Source: Cellulosimicrobium cellulans (lineage in GTDB: Bacteria > Actinomycetota > Actinomycetes > Actinomycetales > Cellulomonadaceae). From it: a DNA stretch of 64,000 nt. Of this stretch, positions 8,170 through 16,383 are shown piece after piece. The translations under genes were made by a program, and so were the position numbers. The notes beneath the pieces are model-generated. The model saw only the letters and a program-made list of their open reading frames with translations. It was not told the DNA's origin and ran no database searches. The DNA is taken from NCBI RefSeq assembly GCF_024124905.1, contig NZ_JAMXST010000002.1, positions 496,001-560,000 of the forward strand, read 5' to 3'. Each line of letters opens with the position of its first letter. The first letter of the stretch is position 1.

Positions 8170-8862
8170 TCAGGCGTCGGCGGATCCTGTGACGGTGGCC
8201 ACGGACGTCTCGACCCCGTCGTCGGAGGGTCGGGTCCGGCCGCGCGTGACGCTCGTCGCCACGACCTGCTCGGCGACCTTGCGCGCCGTCGCGGAGTCGG
8301 GACCGGGCTGCGGGACGAACACGGCGGCGCGGTAGTAGCGCAGCTCGTCGATGCTCTCGAGGATGTCCGCGAGCGCGCGGTGCCCGCCGTGCTTCTCCGG
8401 CGAGGAGAAGTACGCGCGCGGGTACCAGCGGCGCGCGAGCTCCTTGACGGAGGACACGTCGATGATGCGGTAGTGCAGGTGGCCCATGAGAGCGGGCATG
8501 TCGCGGTCCAGGAACCCCTTGTCCGTGCCGACGGAGTTGCCGGCCAGCGGTGCCTTGCCGGGCTCGGGGACCCACGTGCGGACGTAGTCGAGGACGCGCT
8601 GCTCGGCCTCGGCGAGCGTCAGGCCCTCGTCGAGCTCGTCGAGCAGCCCGGAGGTCGTGTGCATCTGGCGGACGAAGTCGCCCATCTGCTCGAGCGCCTC
8701 GGCCGGGGGCCGGACGAGGACGTCGACCCCGTCGCCGAGCACGTTGAGCTCGGAGTCGGTCACGACGGCGGCGACCTCGACGAGGGCGTCGGCGCCCAGG
8801 TCTAGCCCGGTCATCTCGCAGTCGATCCAGACGATGCGTTCGTTCGCGTTCACAGGACTCAC
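8170..8862 (-). CDS. orn: Oligoribonuclease (DEDDh 3'-5' exoribonuclease)
   Basis: 230 aa. Exonuclease motif I is [12 protein letters not shown] (catalytic Asp and Glu), motif II lies around [16 protein letters not shown], and motif III is [17 protein letters not shown] with the catalytic His and Asp. It degrades 2-5 nt RNAs, including pGpG from c-di-GMP turnover. GTG 8862 is chosen because TAGGCT lies 7 bases upstream on the minus strand (leaderless). A second GTG at 8853 (NANERIVW) would give 227 aa. The C-terminal tail of about 35 residues past the core is Thr/Ser/Val-rich, as in other actinobacteria. Confidence 0.93.
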   Translation of the reverse strand: MSPVNANERIVWIDCEMTGLDLGADALVEVAAVVTDSELNVLGDGVDVLVRPPAEALEQMGDFVRQMHTTSGLLDELDEGLTLAEAEQRVLDYVRTWVPEPGKAPLAGNSVGTDKGFLDRDMPALMGHLHYRIIDVSSVKELARRWYPRAYFSSPEKHGGHRALADILESIDELRYYRAAVFVPQPGPDSATARKVAEQVVATSVTRGRTRPSDDGVETSVATVTGSADA

Positions 8863-8869
8863 GGGCGAC

Positions 8870-8875
8870 AGCCTA
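8870..8875 (-). promoter_or_regulatory. -10 hexamer TAGGCT for leaderless orn
   Basis: Minus-strand TAGGCT, then 7 bases, then the GTG start at 8862. Confidence 0.55.
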
Positions 8876-8891
8876 GCCGCGGCACGCACGA

Positions 8892-8942
8892 CGAAGGCCC
8901 CGGCTGTCCGGTCCACCAGGGTCCGGACGGTCGGGGCCTTCG
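8892..8942 (-). terminator. Terminator hairpin downstream of the small basic protein gene
   Basis: Outer stem of 11 perfect bp (8892-8902 with 8932-8942) with a further internal CCGGA-type pairing. It lies 60 bp downstream of the minus-strand small ORF at 9002-9151 and upstream of the orn promoter. Confidence 0.6.
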
Positions 8943-9001
8943 ACGAGGGGTGCCGCCGCCTGTCGGGGAGGGTCCCCGGTCCGGCGAGCGGTCGGTGCGC
9001 G

Positions 9002-9151
9002 TCATGCGGTGCGGCGCGGCAGGCGGGCCTGCCGGGTGTTCGCCGGGACGCGGGTCGTGGTGCGGCGCAGCTGCGACCGGCGCAGGGTCTGCTCCTGCAG
9101 CTGCTCGCGACGGCTGAGGGCCGCCACGTCGTACGTGATCAAGGGATGCAT
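9002..9151 (-). CDS. Small basic helical protein, uncharacterised (49 aa)
   Basis: 49 aa beginning [17 protein letters not shown] and very rich in Arg, Gln and Thr; the middle is predicted helical ([19 protein letters not shown]), with pI clearly above 10. Short MHP-starting basic proteins of this style occur widely in actinobacteria without known function. Support for its being real: the ATG has GAGAG about 7 bases upstream, a terminator hairpin lies just downstream, and no other gene occupies the 500-bp space. The function is unknown; nucleic-acid or membrane-surface binding would fit its charge. Confidence 0.6.
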   Translation of the reverse strand: MHPLITYDVAALSRREQLQEQTLRRSQLRRTTTRVPANTRQARLPRRTA

Positions 9152-9347
9152 GGTTCTGCTCTCGTGACGCTGGGTTCGTGGGTCTGGCCGGACCCTCCAC
9201 CGCCCGGTACGGACCGGACGGACGTCACCGCGGTGTGGGTACATCCGACCACGGTCGTCGGGGGCGCTGCATCCCTTTTTCGCCACGAGCGTCGGGTGCC
9301 GGTGCACGACGGCGGTCGGCCGCGCTGCGCGGTCGGCTCGCCGTGCG

Positions 9348-9353
9348 TAGCCT
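9348..9353 (+). promoter_or_regulatory. -10 hexamer TAGCCT for a leaderless transcript
   Basis: TAGCCT, six bases, then ATG 9360. Confidence 0.6.
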
Positions 9354-9359
9354 CCGGGG

Positions 9360-10106
9360 ATGAGCGCGGGGGACGGGCAGCCAGGCGGCAGGGCGGGCGA
9401 ACGGCGCGGCGTGCCCGCGCGCGCGGTCCTCGCGAGCGTGTGGCCGGGCGTGCTCCTGGTGCTCGCGGGGGTCGCGGGCTTCGCCCTCCTCCTGGACGCG
9501 GTGCGCGAGCAGGACGACCTGTGGCGGCTCGACGAGCCGCTGCTCGCGTGGATGGTCGCGCACCGCACGCCGGTCGTGACGGGCGTCCTCACGGTGGTCA
9601 CGACAGTGTCCGGGCCGTTCGTGCTGCCCGTCCTCGTCGCGGTCGGGTGCGTGGTGTGGGCGCGGCGCACGGGGACGTGGTGGGAGCCCGGCCTGCTCGC
9701 GGGCGCCATGGTGCTCGCGACGCTGGTCTCGACCGTGCTCAAGGCCGTGATCGCCCGGCCGAGGCCGCCCGACGTGTCGATGGTCGTCGCCGGGGTCGAG
9801 CGGTCGTTCTCCTTCCCGTCCGGGCACACGATCGGCGCGGCGACGCTCGTCCTGGTGGGCGGCTACCTGGTGTGGCACCGCCACCACGACCCAGGGGTCC
9901 TGGCGGTCTGGGCGGTCGCCTCCGTGCTCGTGATCGGGTCCGTGGCGCTGAGCCGGCTCTACCTCGGGTACCACTTCCTCACCGACGTCCTGGCAGGCCT
10001 GTCGCTCGCCGTGGCGGTTCTGGGGGTCGTGGTCGCGGTGAGCCGCGTCCACGACCTCGTGGTCGCGCGTCGCGCGGCTCCCGGAGCGACGGGCGACTCT
10101 CGCTAA
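9360..10106 (+). CDS. PAP2-family membrane phosphatase
   Basis: 248 aa with about six membrane helices. The three acid-phosphatase motifs are all present: K-A-V-I-A-R-P-R-P-P (KxxxxxxRP) near residue 130, PSGHT near residue 157, and SRLYLGYHFLTD near residue 199 with the catalytic His and Asp. It probably removes a phosphate from a lipid such as undecaprenyl pyrophosphate or phosphatidate at the outer membrane face. ATG 9360 is supported by TAGCCT 6 bases upstream. It stands alone; the next gene has its own promoter. Confidence 0.88.
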   Translation: MSAGDGQPGGRAGERRGVPARAVLASVWPGVLLVLAGVAGFALLLDAVREQDDLWRLDEPLLAWMVAHRTPVVTGVLTVVTTVSGPFVLPVLVAVGCVVWARRTGTWWEPGLLAGAMVLATLVSTVLKAVIARPRPPDVSMVVAGVERSFSFPSGHTIGAATLVLVGGYLVWHRHHDPGVLAVWAVASVLVIGSVALSRLYLGYHFLTDVLAGLSLAVAVLGVVVAVSRVHDLVVARRAAPGATGDSR

Positions 10107-10132
10107 AGAACTCTTGCGCAAGAACTCTTTCG
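10106..10132 (+). promoter_or_regulatory. Candidate operator: 13-bp direct repeat upstream of the ArsR-type regulator
   Basis: AAGAACTCTTGCG (10106-10118) and AAGAACTCTTTCG (10120-10132) differ at one base and repeat with a 14-bp period. A short palindrome CTTGCGCAAG spans their junction. They lie immediately before the -10 hexamer of the regulator gene, where a repressor would block transcription. Confidence 0.5.
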
Positions 10133-10137
10133 TGAAC

Positions 10138-10143
10138 TAGCGT
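10138..10143 (+). promoter_or_regulatory. -10 hexamer TAGCGT for a leaderless regulator transcript
   Basis: TAGCGT, seven bases, then ATG 10151. This favours the ATG over the in-frame GTG at 10142, which would overlap the hexamer. Confidence 0.55.
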
Positions 10144-10150
10144 GGCGGGC

Positions 10151-10819
10151 ATGAGCACGCCAGCCGACTCCCATTCCAGCCCGCCGGCCGTCCCTACCGG
10201 CCCCGGCCCGGCGTCGTCGGACCGCCTCCCGCGCGGCCCGAGGCCCGAGCCGGGGCAGGTCGTCGCGACCGACCCGGCGACCATCCGGGCGCTCGCCCAC
10301 CCGCTGCGCCTGCGGATCCTCGCGCTGCTCGACGACGAGGGCGAGGTCACCGCGACACGGTGCGCCGAGGTTACGGGCGAGTCCGTCGCGAGCTGTTCCT
10401 TCCACCTGCGGATGCTCGCCAAGTACGGGTACGTCGAGCCCGCGGAGCGTCGCGGCAAGGAACGCCCGTGGCGCTCCGTCGGGCGCGGCCGCCAGACGAA
10501 GTTCGACCCCGACGTCCCGGAGTCTCTGCACGCCGCGGGCGCGGTGGCGACCCTCATGCTGGACCAGGAGACGGCGCGTGTCCGGGCCTGGCTCGCCGGG
10601 TCCGCTGCCGACGACCCGCAGTGGCTCCTCGCCTCGACGATGACCGGCGCGTCCTTCTACGCGACGCGCGAGGAGCTCGACGCGCTCGCTCGCGAGGTCG
10701 AGGCGCTCACGGACCGCTTCCGGGGGCGCTGGGACGACCCGTCGCTCCGTCCCGCGGGGGCACGTCGCGCGCGCCTCTTCTCGATCGTCAACGCCGACCT
10801 GCCGGAGGCCCCCCGATGA
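10151..10819 (+). CDS. ArsR-type winged-helix transcriptional regulator
   Basis: 222 aa. After a Pro/Ser-rich N-terminus comes the wHTH domain (about residues 35-120): IRALAHPLRLRILALLDDEG, then the recognition-helix region ESVASCSFHLRMLAKYGYVE and a basic wing (RRGKERPWRS). The C-terminal half (about residues 125-215) is helical and may bind a ligand or dimerise. Family members usually repress a linked transporter. The stop overlaps the MFS start (ATGA), and a direct-repeat operator candidate lies upstream, so autoregulation of a regulator-exporter operon is likely. The inducer is unknown; no metal-binding Cys cluster is evident. Confidence 0.85.
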   Translation: MSTPADSHSSPPAVPTGPGPASSDRLPRGPRPEPGQVVATDPATIRALAHPLRLRILALLDDEGEVTATRCAEVTGESVASCSFHLRMLAKYGYVEPAERRGKERPWRSVGRGRQTKFDPDVPESLHAAGAVATLMLDQETARVRAWLAGSAADDPQWLLASTMTGASFYATREELDALAREVEALTDRFRGRWDDPSLRPAGARRARLFSIVNADLPEAPR

Positions 10820-12135
10820 GCGCGACGCCCGAGCCGACCGCCACCACCCGGCCCGCTCCCGCCGACGCGCCCGGGGTGGCGCCGGAGTCCCGCACCGCGA
10901 CCGCCCCCGCCGCCGGTCGCGACGACGCCCCGGACCCTCGTGCCGCGCTGCGGTCCCGCCCGTTCCGTCTCCTGTCGGTCGCGTGGGGGTTCACGAACTT
11001 CGCCGACTCGGTCCTCGCGATCATCCTCGCCGTCTGGGTGAAGGACCTCACCGGCTCGAACGGCGCCGCCGGCCTCGTGTTCGCGGCGCTCGGTCTGCCG
11101 GCGCTCGCGTCGCCGCTCCTCGGGCAGCTCGCCGACCGCGTGTCGCGCCGACGGATGCTCGTCGTCACGTACCTCGTCGGTGCCGTGAGCCTCCTCGCCC
11201 TCCTCGCCGTGCGCGGGCCCGAGCAGGTCTGGCTCGTGTTCGTGGTGACGGTGATCTACTCGGCCGTCGGCTTCGCGACCGCGGCGGCCCAGGCGGGCCT
11301 CGTGCGGGACATGCTGCCGGACGAGGCGATCGCGCCCGCGAACGGCCGGCTCACGACGATCGACCAGGTCTTCCGCCTCCTCATGCCGGTCGTCGGCGCG
11401 GGCGCGTACGCGCTCGCCGGCGCGTGGCCGCTCGTGGTCGCCGCCTCCGTGGCGTTCGCCGTCTCGGGCACCGTCATCGGCCGGATCCGAATCGTCGAGA
11501 CGCCCCCGACCCCGGCCGCCGAGCGCGAGCCGTACCTGGACGAGATGACCGCGGGCTTCCGCCACCTCGTGCGGACGGCCCCGCTCGGCGTGCTCACGCT
11601 CGCCATGCTCGTCGCGTTCGCGGGGGTCGGGCTGCTCAACGCGGTCAGCCTCGCGATCATCGAGGACGGGCTCGGGCTGGCCCCGGAGCTGCTGGGCCCC
11701 GTCTCCTCGGTCCAGGCGCTCACCGCGATCGTCGCAGGGCTCACGGCCGCCCGTCTCGTCGCCCGCTGGGGCGCGCAGCGGCTCGTCGCCCTCGGGCTGC
11801 TGGTGCTCGCGCTCGGGATCGTGCCCGCGACGGGGACGAACGTCGTGGCGATCGTCCTCGGCATGGGCGCGGTCGGGCTCGGCGCCACCTGGTCGATCGT
11901 CGGCTTCGTCACCGAGCGGCAGCTCCGCACGCCCCCGGGTCTCCAGGGGCGCGTCGCCGCGGCGAGCCTGCTGCTGGTCAACGTCCCGCAGCTCGTGCTG
12001 ACCGTGGTCGGCGCGGCCCTCGTGGGCGCCGTCGACTACCGCGCCCTGCTCGTCGTGACCGTGGTCGGCATCCTCGTCGCGGCGGTCGTCTCCCTCCGCG
12101 GCCACCGCGCCACGGGCGAGCCGGCGGCCCGATGA
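10816..12135 (+). CDS. MFS transporter (EntS/macrolide-efflux-like)
   Basis: 439 aa. A disordered Ala/Pro/Thr-rich N-terminus of about 45 residues precedes 10-12 membrane segments starting RLLSVAWGFTNFADSVL. The MFS loop motif appears as GQLADRVSRRRML, followed by ANGRLTTIDQVFRLL, as in EntS-type and macrolide/enterobactin exporters. The start ATG overlaps the regulator stop by 4 bp. It is probably a drug or small-molecule exporter controlled by that regulator. The substrate is unknown; no siderophore biosynthesis gene is nearby. Confidence 0.85.
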   Translation: MSATPEPTATTRPAPADAPGVAPESRTATAPAAGRDDAPDPRAALRSRPFRLLSVAWGFTNFADSVLAIILAVWVKDLTGSNGAAGLVFAALGLPALASPLLGQLADRVSRRRMLVVTYLVGAVSLLALLAVRGPEQVWLVFVVTVIYSAVGFATAAAQAGLVRDMLPDEAIAPANGRLTTIDQVFRLLMPVVGAGAYALAGAWPLVVAASVAFAVSGTVIGRIRIVETPPTPAAEREPYLDEMTAGFRHLVRTAPLGVLTLAMLVAFAGVGLLNAVSLAIIEDGLGLAPELLGPVSSVQALTAIVAGLTAARLVARWGAQRLVALGLLVLALGIVPATGTNVVAIVLGMGAVGLGATWSIVGFVTERQLRTPPGLQGRVAAASLLLVNVPQLVLTVVGAALVGAVDYRALLVVTVVGILVAAVVSLRGHRATGEPAAR

Positions 12136-12148
12136 GAGCCCCCTCTCC

Positions 12149-12270
12149 GCGAGGTAGAGGCCTGGTACGGCGAGGTAGAGGTCTGGTACGGCGGGGTAGA
12201 GGTCTGGTCCTGACCACGGCTCTACCTCGTGAGACCACGGGTCTATCTCGCGGGACCACGGCTCTCTCGG
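12149..12270. repeat. Head-to-head arrays of a 21-bp repeat forming a long inverted repeat
   Basis: Three direct units of exactly 21 bp (12149-12169, 12170-12190, 12191-12211; GCGAGGTAGAGGYCTGGTACG type) are followed directly by three units in reverse orientation (12212-12232, 12233-12253, 12254-12270; GACCACGGCTCTACCTCG type). The two arms pair imperfectly into a hairpin of about 60 bp centred on 12211. It lies between the stop of the MFS gene and the convergent bioN stop, and could terminate both. No spacers, so not a CRISPR. Confidence 0.85.
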
Positions 12271-12290
12271 CATGGCGGTGGGGCGGGCCG

Positions 12291-12890
12291 TCAGTCGTCG
12301 AGGCCGCGGGCGCGCAGCGCGTCGCCCAGGGCGTCGGCCTGGCGCAGCGCGCCGACGACGAGCGGGACGGCGTAGGCGCGGACGTCGTGCTCGCGGCCCC
12401 GGGCGCGGCACGCGTCGCGCACGCGTTGAGCCAGTGCGGAGACGACGGGTACGCAGCGCACGGCGAGCGACAGGACGAGGGCCGCGCGGTCGACGTCGAC
12501 GCCGAGTCGGTGCAGCGGCCGCAGCCCCCGCTCGATCGCGGCGAGGACGGCCGCCGTCCGGGTCGTGAGCAGGACGAGCCCCGCGAGCGCGACGAGCGCG
12601 ACGAGCCGGGTCGTGAGCACCACCGCCGGCACCGGCCCGAGGGCGAGCCACTGGACGGCCAGCAGCACGGGCACGACCAGGCGCAGGGGGCGTACCTGCT
12701 CCCACGCCGCGCACCATCCCACGCCGGCGACCGCGTAGAGCGCGCCGACGGCGAGGACCACCGCGCCGACCCCCGCCGGCGAGGACACCAGCAGCACGAC
12801 GGCCGACGCCGCCGCCAGTCCCACGAGCTTGGCCCCGGCCGGGGCGCGGTGCAGGACCGACGACCCCGGCCGGTAGGTGCCCGGGGTCAC
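12291..12890 (-). CDS. bioN: Energy-coupling factor transporter membrane protein (BioN/EcfT family)
   Basis: 199 aa, short for the family. Four to five hydrophobic segments are followed by the conserved coupling helices, where CbiQ/EcfT proteins carry two A-R-G motifs; here RDACRARGRE and ALRARGLDD are visible. It couples the ATPase to the biotin-binding S component BioY, encoded five genes upstream in the same operon. GTG 12890 overlaps the stop of bioM (GTGA). The last gene of the operon; the 21-bp inverted-repeat array follows its stop. Confidence 0.86.
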   Translation of the reverse strand: MTPGTYRPGSSVLHRAPAGAKLVGLAAASAVVLLVSSPAGVGAVVLAVGALYAVAGVGWCAAWEQVRPLRLVVPVLLAVQWLALGPVPAVVLTTRLVALVALAGLVLLTTRTAAVLAAIERGLRPLHRLGVDVDRAALVLSLAVRCVPVVSALAQRVRDACRARGREHDVRAYAVPLVVGALRQADALGDALRARGLDD

Positions 12891-13711
12891 GACGACGCCC
12901 CGTCGACGAGGCGCAGGTAGCGCGCGACGGCGGGCCCCGGCGCGTCGTCGGCGACGACCCGCCCGCCGTCCACCACGAGCACGCGGTCCATCGCGTCCAT
13001 GAGCGACAGGTCGTGCGAGACGAGCACGACCTGCTGGGGGAGCGCCGCGAGCTCGGCGGCGAACCGCCGTGTGTTGCGCAGGTCGAGGAGCGTCGTGGGC
13101 TCGTCGGCGACGACGAGCCGCGGCCCCGCGGCGAGCACCGACGTGAGCGCGAGGAGCTGCTTCTGCCCGCCCGAGAGCAGGTGGGCGGGATGGTCCGCGT
13201 GGTCCGCCAGGCCGCGCGCGGCGAGCGCGGCACGCACGAGCGCGTCGCGCTCGGCCGGAGCGTGGCGACGCAGCGAGTACGCGACGTCCTCCGCGACGGT
13301 CGGCATGACGATCTGGGCGTCCGGGTCCGTGAAGACGAACCCCACGCGCCGCCGGACCGCGGGGCCGTCGCGGCGCGTGTCGAGGCCGTCGACCAGGACC
13401 CGGCCCGACGTCGGCACGACGAGCCCGTTGAGCAGGCGCGCGAGCGTGCTCTTGCCCGAGCCGTTGGCCCCGACGATCCCCACGCGCCGTTCGCGCAGCT
13501 CGAGGTCGACGCCGCGCAGCACGTCGCGCTCGCCGAGGCGCACGCGGACGTCCTCGAGCCGGACCGTGCAGCCCGACCCGGAGGACTCGTGCACGAGGGA
13601 GGCCCCGGACCCGGGGGACGCCCCGGGCGTCTCGGGCGTCCCAGCCGTCGCGGCCGGAGCGTCCCCGACGGCGCGCGGTCGCCCCAGGCCGGCCCGGGCT
13701 CTCGCGATCAC
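12887..13711 (-). CDS. bioM: Biotin ECF transporter ATPase (BioM)
   Basis: 274 aa. An Ala/Pro-rich N-terminal extension of about 50 residues precedes the ABC domain. Walker A is GANGSGKST, the Q-loop region VGFVFTDPDAQIVMPTV is typical of ECF ATPases (DPDxQ), the signature is LLSGGQKQLLAL, Walker B is RLVVADEPT and the H-loop is VLVSHDLSL. GTG 13711 overlaps the thiolase stop by 4 bp. It hydrolyses ATP to drive biotin uptake with BioN and BioY. Many ECF systems use two ATPases; here a single one is encoded, as in other bioMNY systems. Confidence 0.88.
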   Translation of the reverse strand: MIARARAGLGRPRAVGDAPAATAGTPETPGASPGSGASLVHESSGSGCTVRLEDVRVRLGERDVLRGVDLELRERRVGIVGANGSGKSTLARLLNGLVVPTSGRVLVDGLDTRRDGPAVRRRVGFVFTDPDAQIVMPTVAEDVAYSLRRHAPAERDALVRAALAARGLADHADHPAHLLSGGQKQLLALTSVLAAGPRLVVADEPTTLLDLRNTRRFAAELAALPQQVVLVSHDLSLMDAMDRVLVVDGGRVVADDAPGPAVARYLRLVDGASS

Positions 13712-14901
13712 CGGACGACCTCCAGGACCGCCGCGACGCCCAGCCCGCCGCCGACGGCGGCCGTCGCGAGGCCGAGCGTCCCGGCCGGAGCGCCCGTGCG
13801 CACGAGCCGGGAGAACAGCCGCACGACCGACACTGCGCCGCTCGCGCCCCACGGGTGCCCGAGCGCGAGCGCGCCGCCGTCGGCGCAGACCCGCGCGTCG
13901 TCGGCGGGGTCGCCGAGGGGGTCGAGCCCGAGCGCGTCGGTCACCGCGAGGACCTGCGCGGCGAACGCCTCGACGACCTCGACCGCCGCGACGTCGTCGA
14001 GCCGCGCGCCCGCCCGGTCGAGCGCGGCGCGCACCGCCGGGACCGGGCCCCACCCCGGCAGCGCGGGGTCGCAGCCGACCGTCGCCGACGCGAGCACGCG
14101 CAGGCCCGGGACCCCGAGCTCGCGCCGGACGCGCTCGGGCACGACCGCGACCGCCGCCGCGCCGTCGCTCACCGGGCTCGCGGTGGCGGCGGTGACGGTG
14201 CCGCCGGGCGTGAAGGCCGGCGAGAGGCGGGCGAGCACCGCGGGGTCGAGGCGTCGCGCCCGTTCGTCGCGCGCGAGCGACCGCGCCGGCGCGCCGAGCC
14301 GGACCGTCTCGGCCGCGAACCGCCCGCCCGCGTGCGCAGCGAGGGCGCGCGCGTGGCTGCGCACCGCGTACGCCTCCTGGCGTTCGCGGGTCACGCCGCG
14401 GCGGCGCGCGAGCGCGTCGGCGGCGGCCCCCATGCCCGGGTCGGCCCACGGCGTCGGCGCGAACGCGGCGCGCGCGTAGGGCACGTCGCCCCACGGCGTG
14501 CGGTGGGAGCGCCTGGGAGCGAGGGACGCGCTCTCCGTCCCGCCCGCCAGGACGAGGCGCGCCTCGCCCGCCCGGACCTGCTGCGCGGCGAGCAGCACCG
14601 CCGCGAGACCGGACGCGCACTGCCGGTCGACGGTGAGCCCGGGCACCACGACGCCGAGTCCCGCGGCGAGCGCCGCGGCCCGCGCGACGTTCCCGCCGGG
14701 CCCGGTGCAGCACCCCAGCAGGACGTCGGCGACGTCGTCCTCCACCCCGAGGGCCCGCGCGTCGCCGAGCGTCGCGCCGAGCGCACCCGCCGCGAGGTCG
14801 ACCTCGGACGACGACCGGTGCCCGTGCCCGGCGGTCCCGACCCAGGTGCGGCGCGCGGCCACGACCGCGGGCGCGTCCGCCCCCGCACCCGACGCGGTCA
14901 T
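13708..14901 (-). CDS. Thiolase-family protein with degenerate active site
   Basis: 397 aa, thiolase length. The nucleophilic Cys is present in DRQCASGL near residue 94 and the His in GHPWGASG near residue 350. Two other catalytic elements are changed. The NEAFA Asn is Val (VEAFAAQ), and the C-terminal C-x-GGG motif reads AAVGGGLG, so the Cys acting as general base is Ala. It sits between the AMP ligase and bioM with 4-bp overlaps on both sides, so it is a co-translated member of the biotin operon. It may act on a biotin precursor acyl-CoA such as a pimelate derivative; this is inference. A ketoacyl thiolase of general metabolism would not need this position. Confidence 0.82.
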   Translation of the reverse strand: MTASGAGADAPAVVAARRTWVGTAGHGHRSSSEVDLAAGALGATLGDARALGVEDDVADVLLGCCTGPGGNVARAAALAAGLGVVVPGLTVDRQCASGLAAVLLAAQQVRAGEARLVLAGGTESASLAPRRSHRTPWGDVPYARAAFAPTPWADPGMGAAADALARRRGVTRERQEAYAVRSHARALAAHAGGRFAAETVRLGAPARSLARDERARRLDPAVLARLSPAFTPGGTVTAATASPVSDGAAAVAVVPERVRRELGVPGLRVLASATVGCDPALPGWGPVPAVRAALDRAGARLDDVAAVEVVEAFAAQVLAVTDALGLDPLGDPADDARVCADGGALALGHPWGASGAVSVVRLFSRLVRTGAPAGTLGLATAAVGGGLGVAAVLEVVR

Positions 14902-16364
14902 CGCAGCGGCTCCATCCCCGAGCGCGCGGGGTCGGTCCCCAGCAGGGCCTCGCTCACGGCCCCGCGCGCGGGCTTGCCCGACGGGGTCCGGGGGAGGGCG
15001 CGCGTGCCGTACCAGCGCCGCGGCCGCTGGGCGGGGGCGAGCGCCCCGCGCGCGACGCGCTCCAGGTGGGCGCGCATCCCGGGCCGGTCGTCGCACTCGA
15101 CGACGGCGCTCACGACCGCCCCGAGGCGCCGGTGCGCCGTGCCGAGCACGACGACGTCCCGGACCCCCGGCACGGCGCGCAGCACGACCTCGACGTCCTC
15201 GGGCACGACCGTCGACCCGCCGGTGAGGATCGCCCCGTCGCCGCGGCCGCGCAGCACGAGCGTGCCGGGCGGGGCGCCGGGCGCGGACGGCGACGTCGAC
15301 GGGTCGGGCAGGGGGTCGGCGAGGTCGCCCACGGTGCTCCACGCGCCGTCGCGCCGCAGCGGTCCGGTGGCGCGCGCGAGGTAGCCGCTAGACACCCAGG
15401 GCGAACGGACCCAGACCTCGCCGACGCTCGCCTGCGGCAGCGGCCGGACCTCGAGGTCGACCCCCGGGAACGCACGCAGCCCCGACCCGTCGGGGTCGTA
15501 GGCGACGAACGAGAGCTCGACCGCGCCGTAGTAGGCGAGCACGTCGATGCCGAGCGCCGCCGCGCGCGACCGCGCCCCGGCGGCGAGGGACGCCCCGCCG
15601 ACGACCGCGTGCCGCAGCCGGGACGGCGCCCCCGCGGCCACGGCGTCGAGCACGTCGTCGAGGACCTGCGGGACGAGGTGCACGACGTCGCTGCTCGCGA
15701 GCGCGGAGGTCGTGGCGGCCGGGGTGCGCGTGAGGTAGGCGCACGCGCCGACGGCGAGCGTGTGCACGGCGGCGAAGCAGTAGAGCGACGACGCGAGCGG
15801 GCCGGGGACGAGCACGGTGTCGGTGGGGCGCAGCCCGAGGAGCCGCGTGACGTCGTCGAACGACCCCGCCCACGACGCGCGCGTGCGCACGACCGCGCGC
15901 GGCCGGCCCGTGCTGCCCGAGGAGAACCCCGCCCACGCGAGGTCGTCCGGACCGGGCTCGTGGCCCGTGCCGGGGCCCGCACCCCCCTGCGGGGCGAGCC
16001 CCGGCACGAGGTCGGGGAGGGTGCCGGCCCCGCGCGGCAGGGGCACCTCGACGAACGTGCGCGGGGCGAGGGTGCGCAGGACCTCCGCGCGGTGCGCGCG
16101 CGGCCACGCCGGGTCGCACACGAGCGGCGTCGCGCCGGCGTGGTCGGCGGCGAGGACCGCCGTGAGCAGGTCCAGCGGGTCGGGCAGGGACACGGCGACG
16201 ACGTCGCCGGGGCGCGTGCCCGTCGCGCCGAGGTGCGTCGCGCCCGCGCGCACGTCCGCGGCGAGCGCGGCGTAGGTGCGCGACCGCTCGGGGGTGCGCA
16301 GGGCGGGACGGTCGCGCACCGCCGGGTCGGCGGCGTGCGTCAGGACCTGGTGGGCGACGGGCAC
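14898..16364 (-). CDS. AMP-dependent acyl-CoA synthetase/ligase in the biotin operon
   Basis: 488 aa. ANL-superfamily motifs: the P-loop is FSSGSTGRPRAVVRT, then the aromatic motif YYGAVELSFVAYDP, the adenylate motif region STVGDLAD, the hinge region GRGDGAILTGGSTV, and the catalytic Lys in PRTPSGKPARG. The P-loop Lys is Arg. GTG 16364 is chosen by frame and by its 19-bp gap to bioY; the longer open frame upstream overlaps bioY and is not real. The stop overlaps the thiolase start (ATGA). It probably activates a carboxylate (pimelate-like or fatty acid) as a CoA or AMP ester linked to biotin supply. Confidence 0.83.
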   Translation of the reverse strand: MPVAHQVLTHAADPAVRDRPALRTPERSRTYAALAADVRAGATHLGATGTRPGDVVAVSLPDPLDLLTAVLAADHAGATPLVCDPAWPRAHRAEVLRTLAPRTFVEVPLPRGAGTLPDLVPGLAPQGGAGPGTGHEPGPDDLAWAGFSSGSTGRPRAVVRTRASWAGSFDDVTRLLGLRPTDTVLVPGPLASSLYCFAAVHTLAVGACAYLTRTPAATTSALASSDVVHLVPQVLDDVLDAVAAGAPSRLRHAVVGGASLAAGARSRAAALGIDVLAYYGAVELSFVAYDPDGSGLRAFPGVDLEVRPLPQASVGEVWVRSPWVSSGYLARATGPLRRDGAWSTVGDLADPLPDPSTSPSAPGAPPGTLVLRGRGDGAILTGGSTVVPEDVEVVLRAVPGVRDVVVLGTAHRRLGAVVSAVVECDDRPGMRAHLERVARGALAPAQRPRRWYGTRALPRTPSGKPARGAVSEALLGTDPARSGMEPLR

Positions 16365-16383
16365 GCGGACACTCTCGCAGGTG

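Noticed and set aside
12149-12270. CRISPR-like array
   Set aside because: Units are directly adjacent with no spacers and the second half is inverted; no cas gene is nearby.
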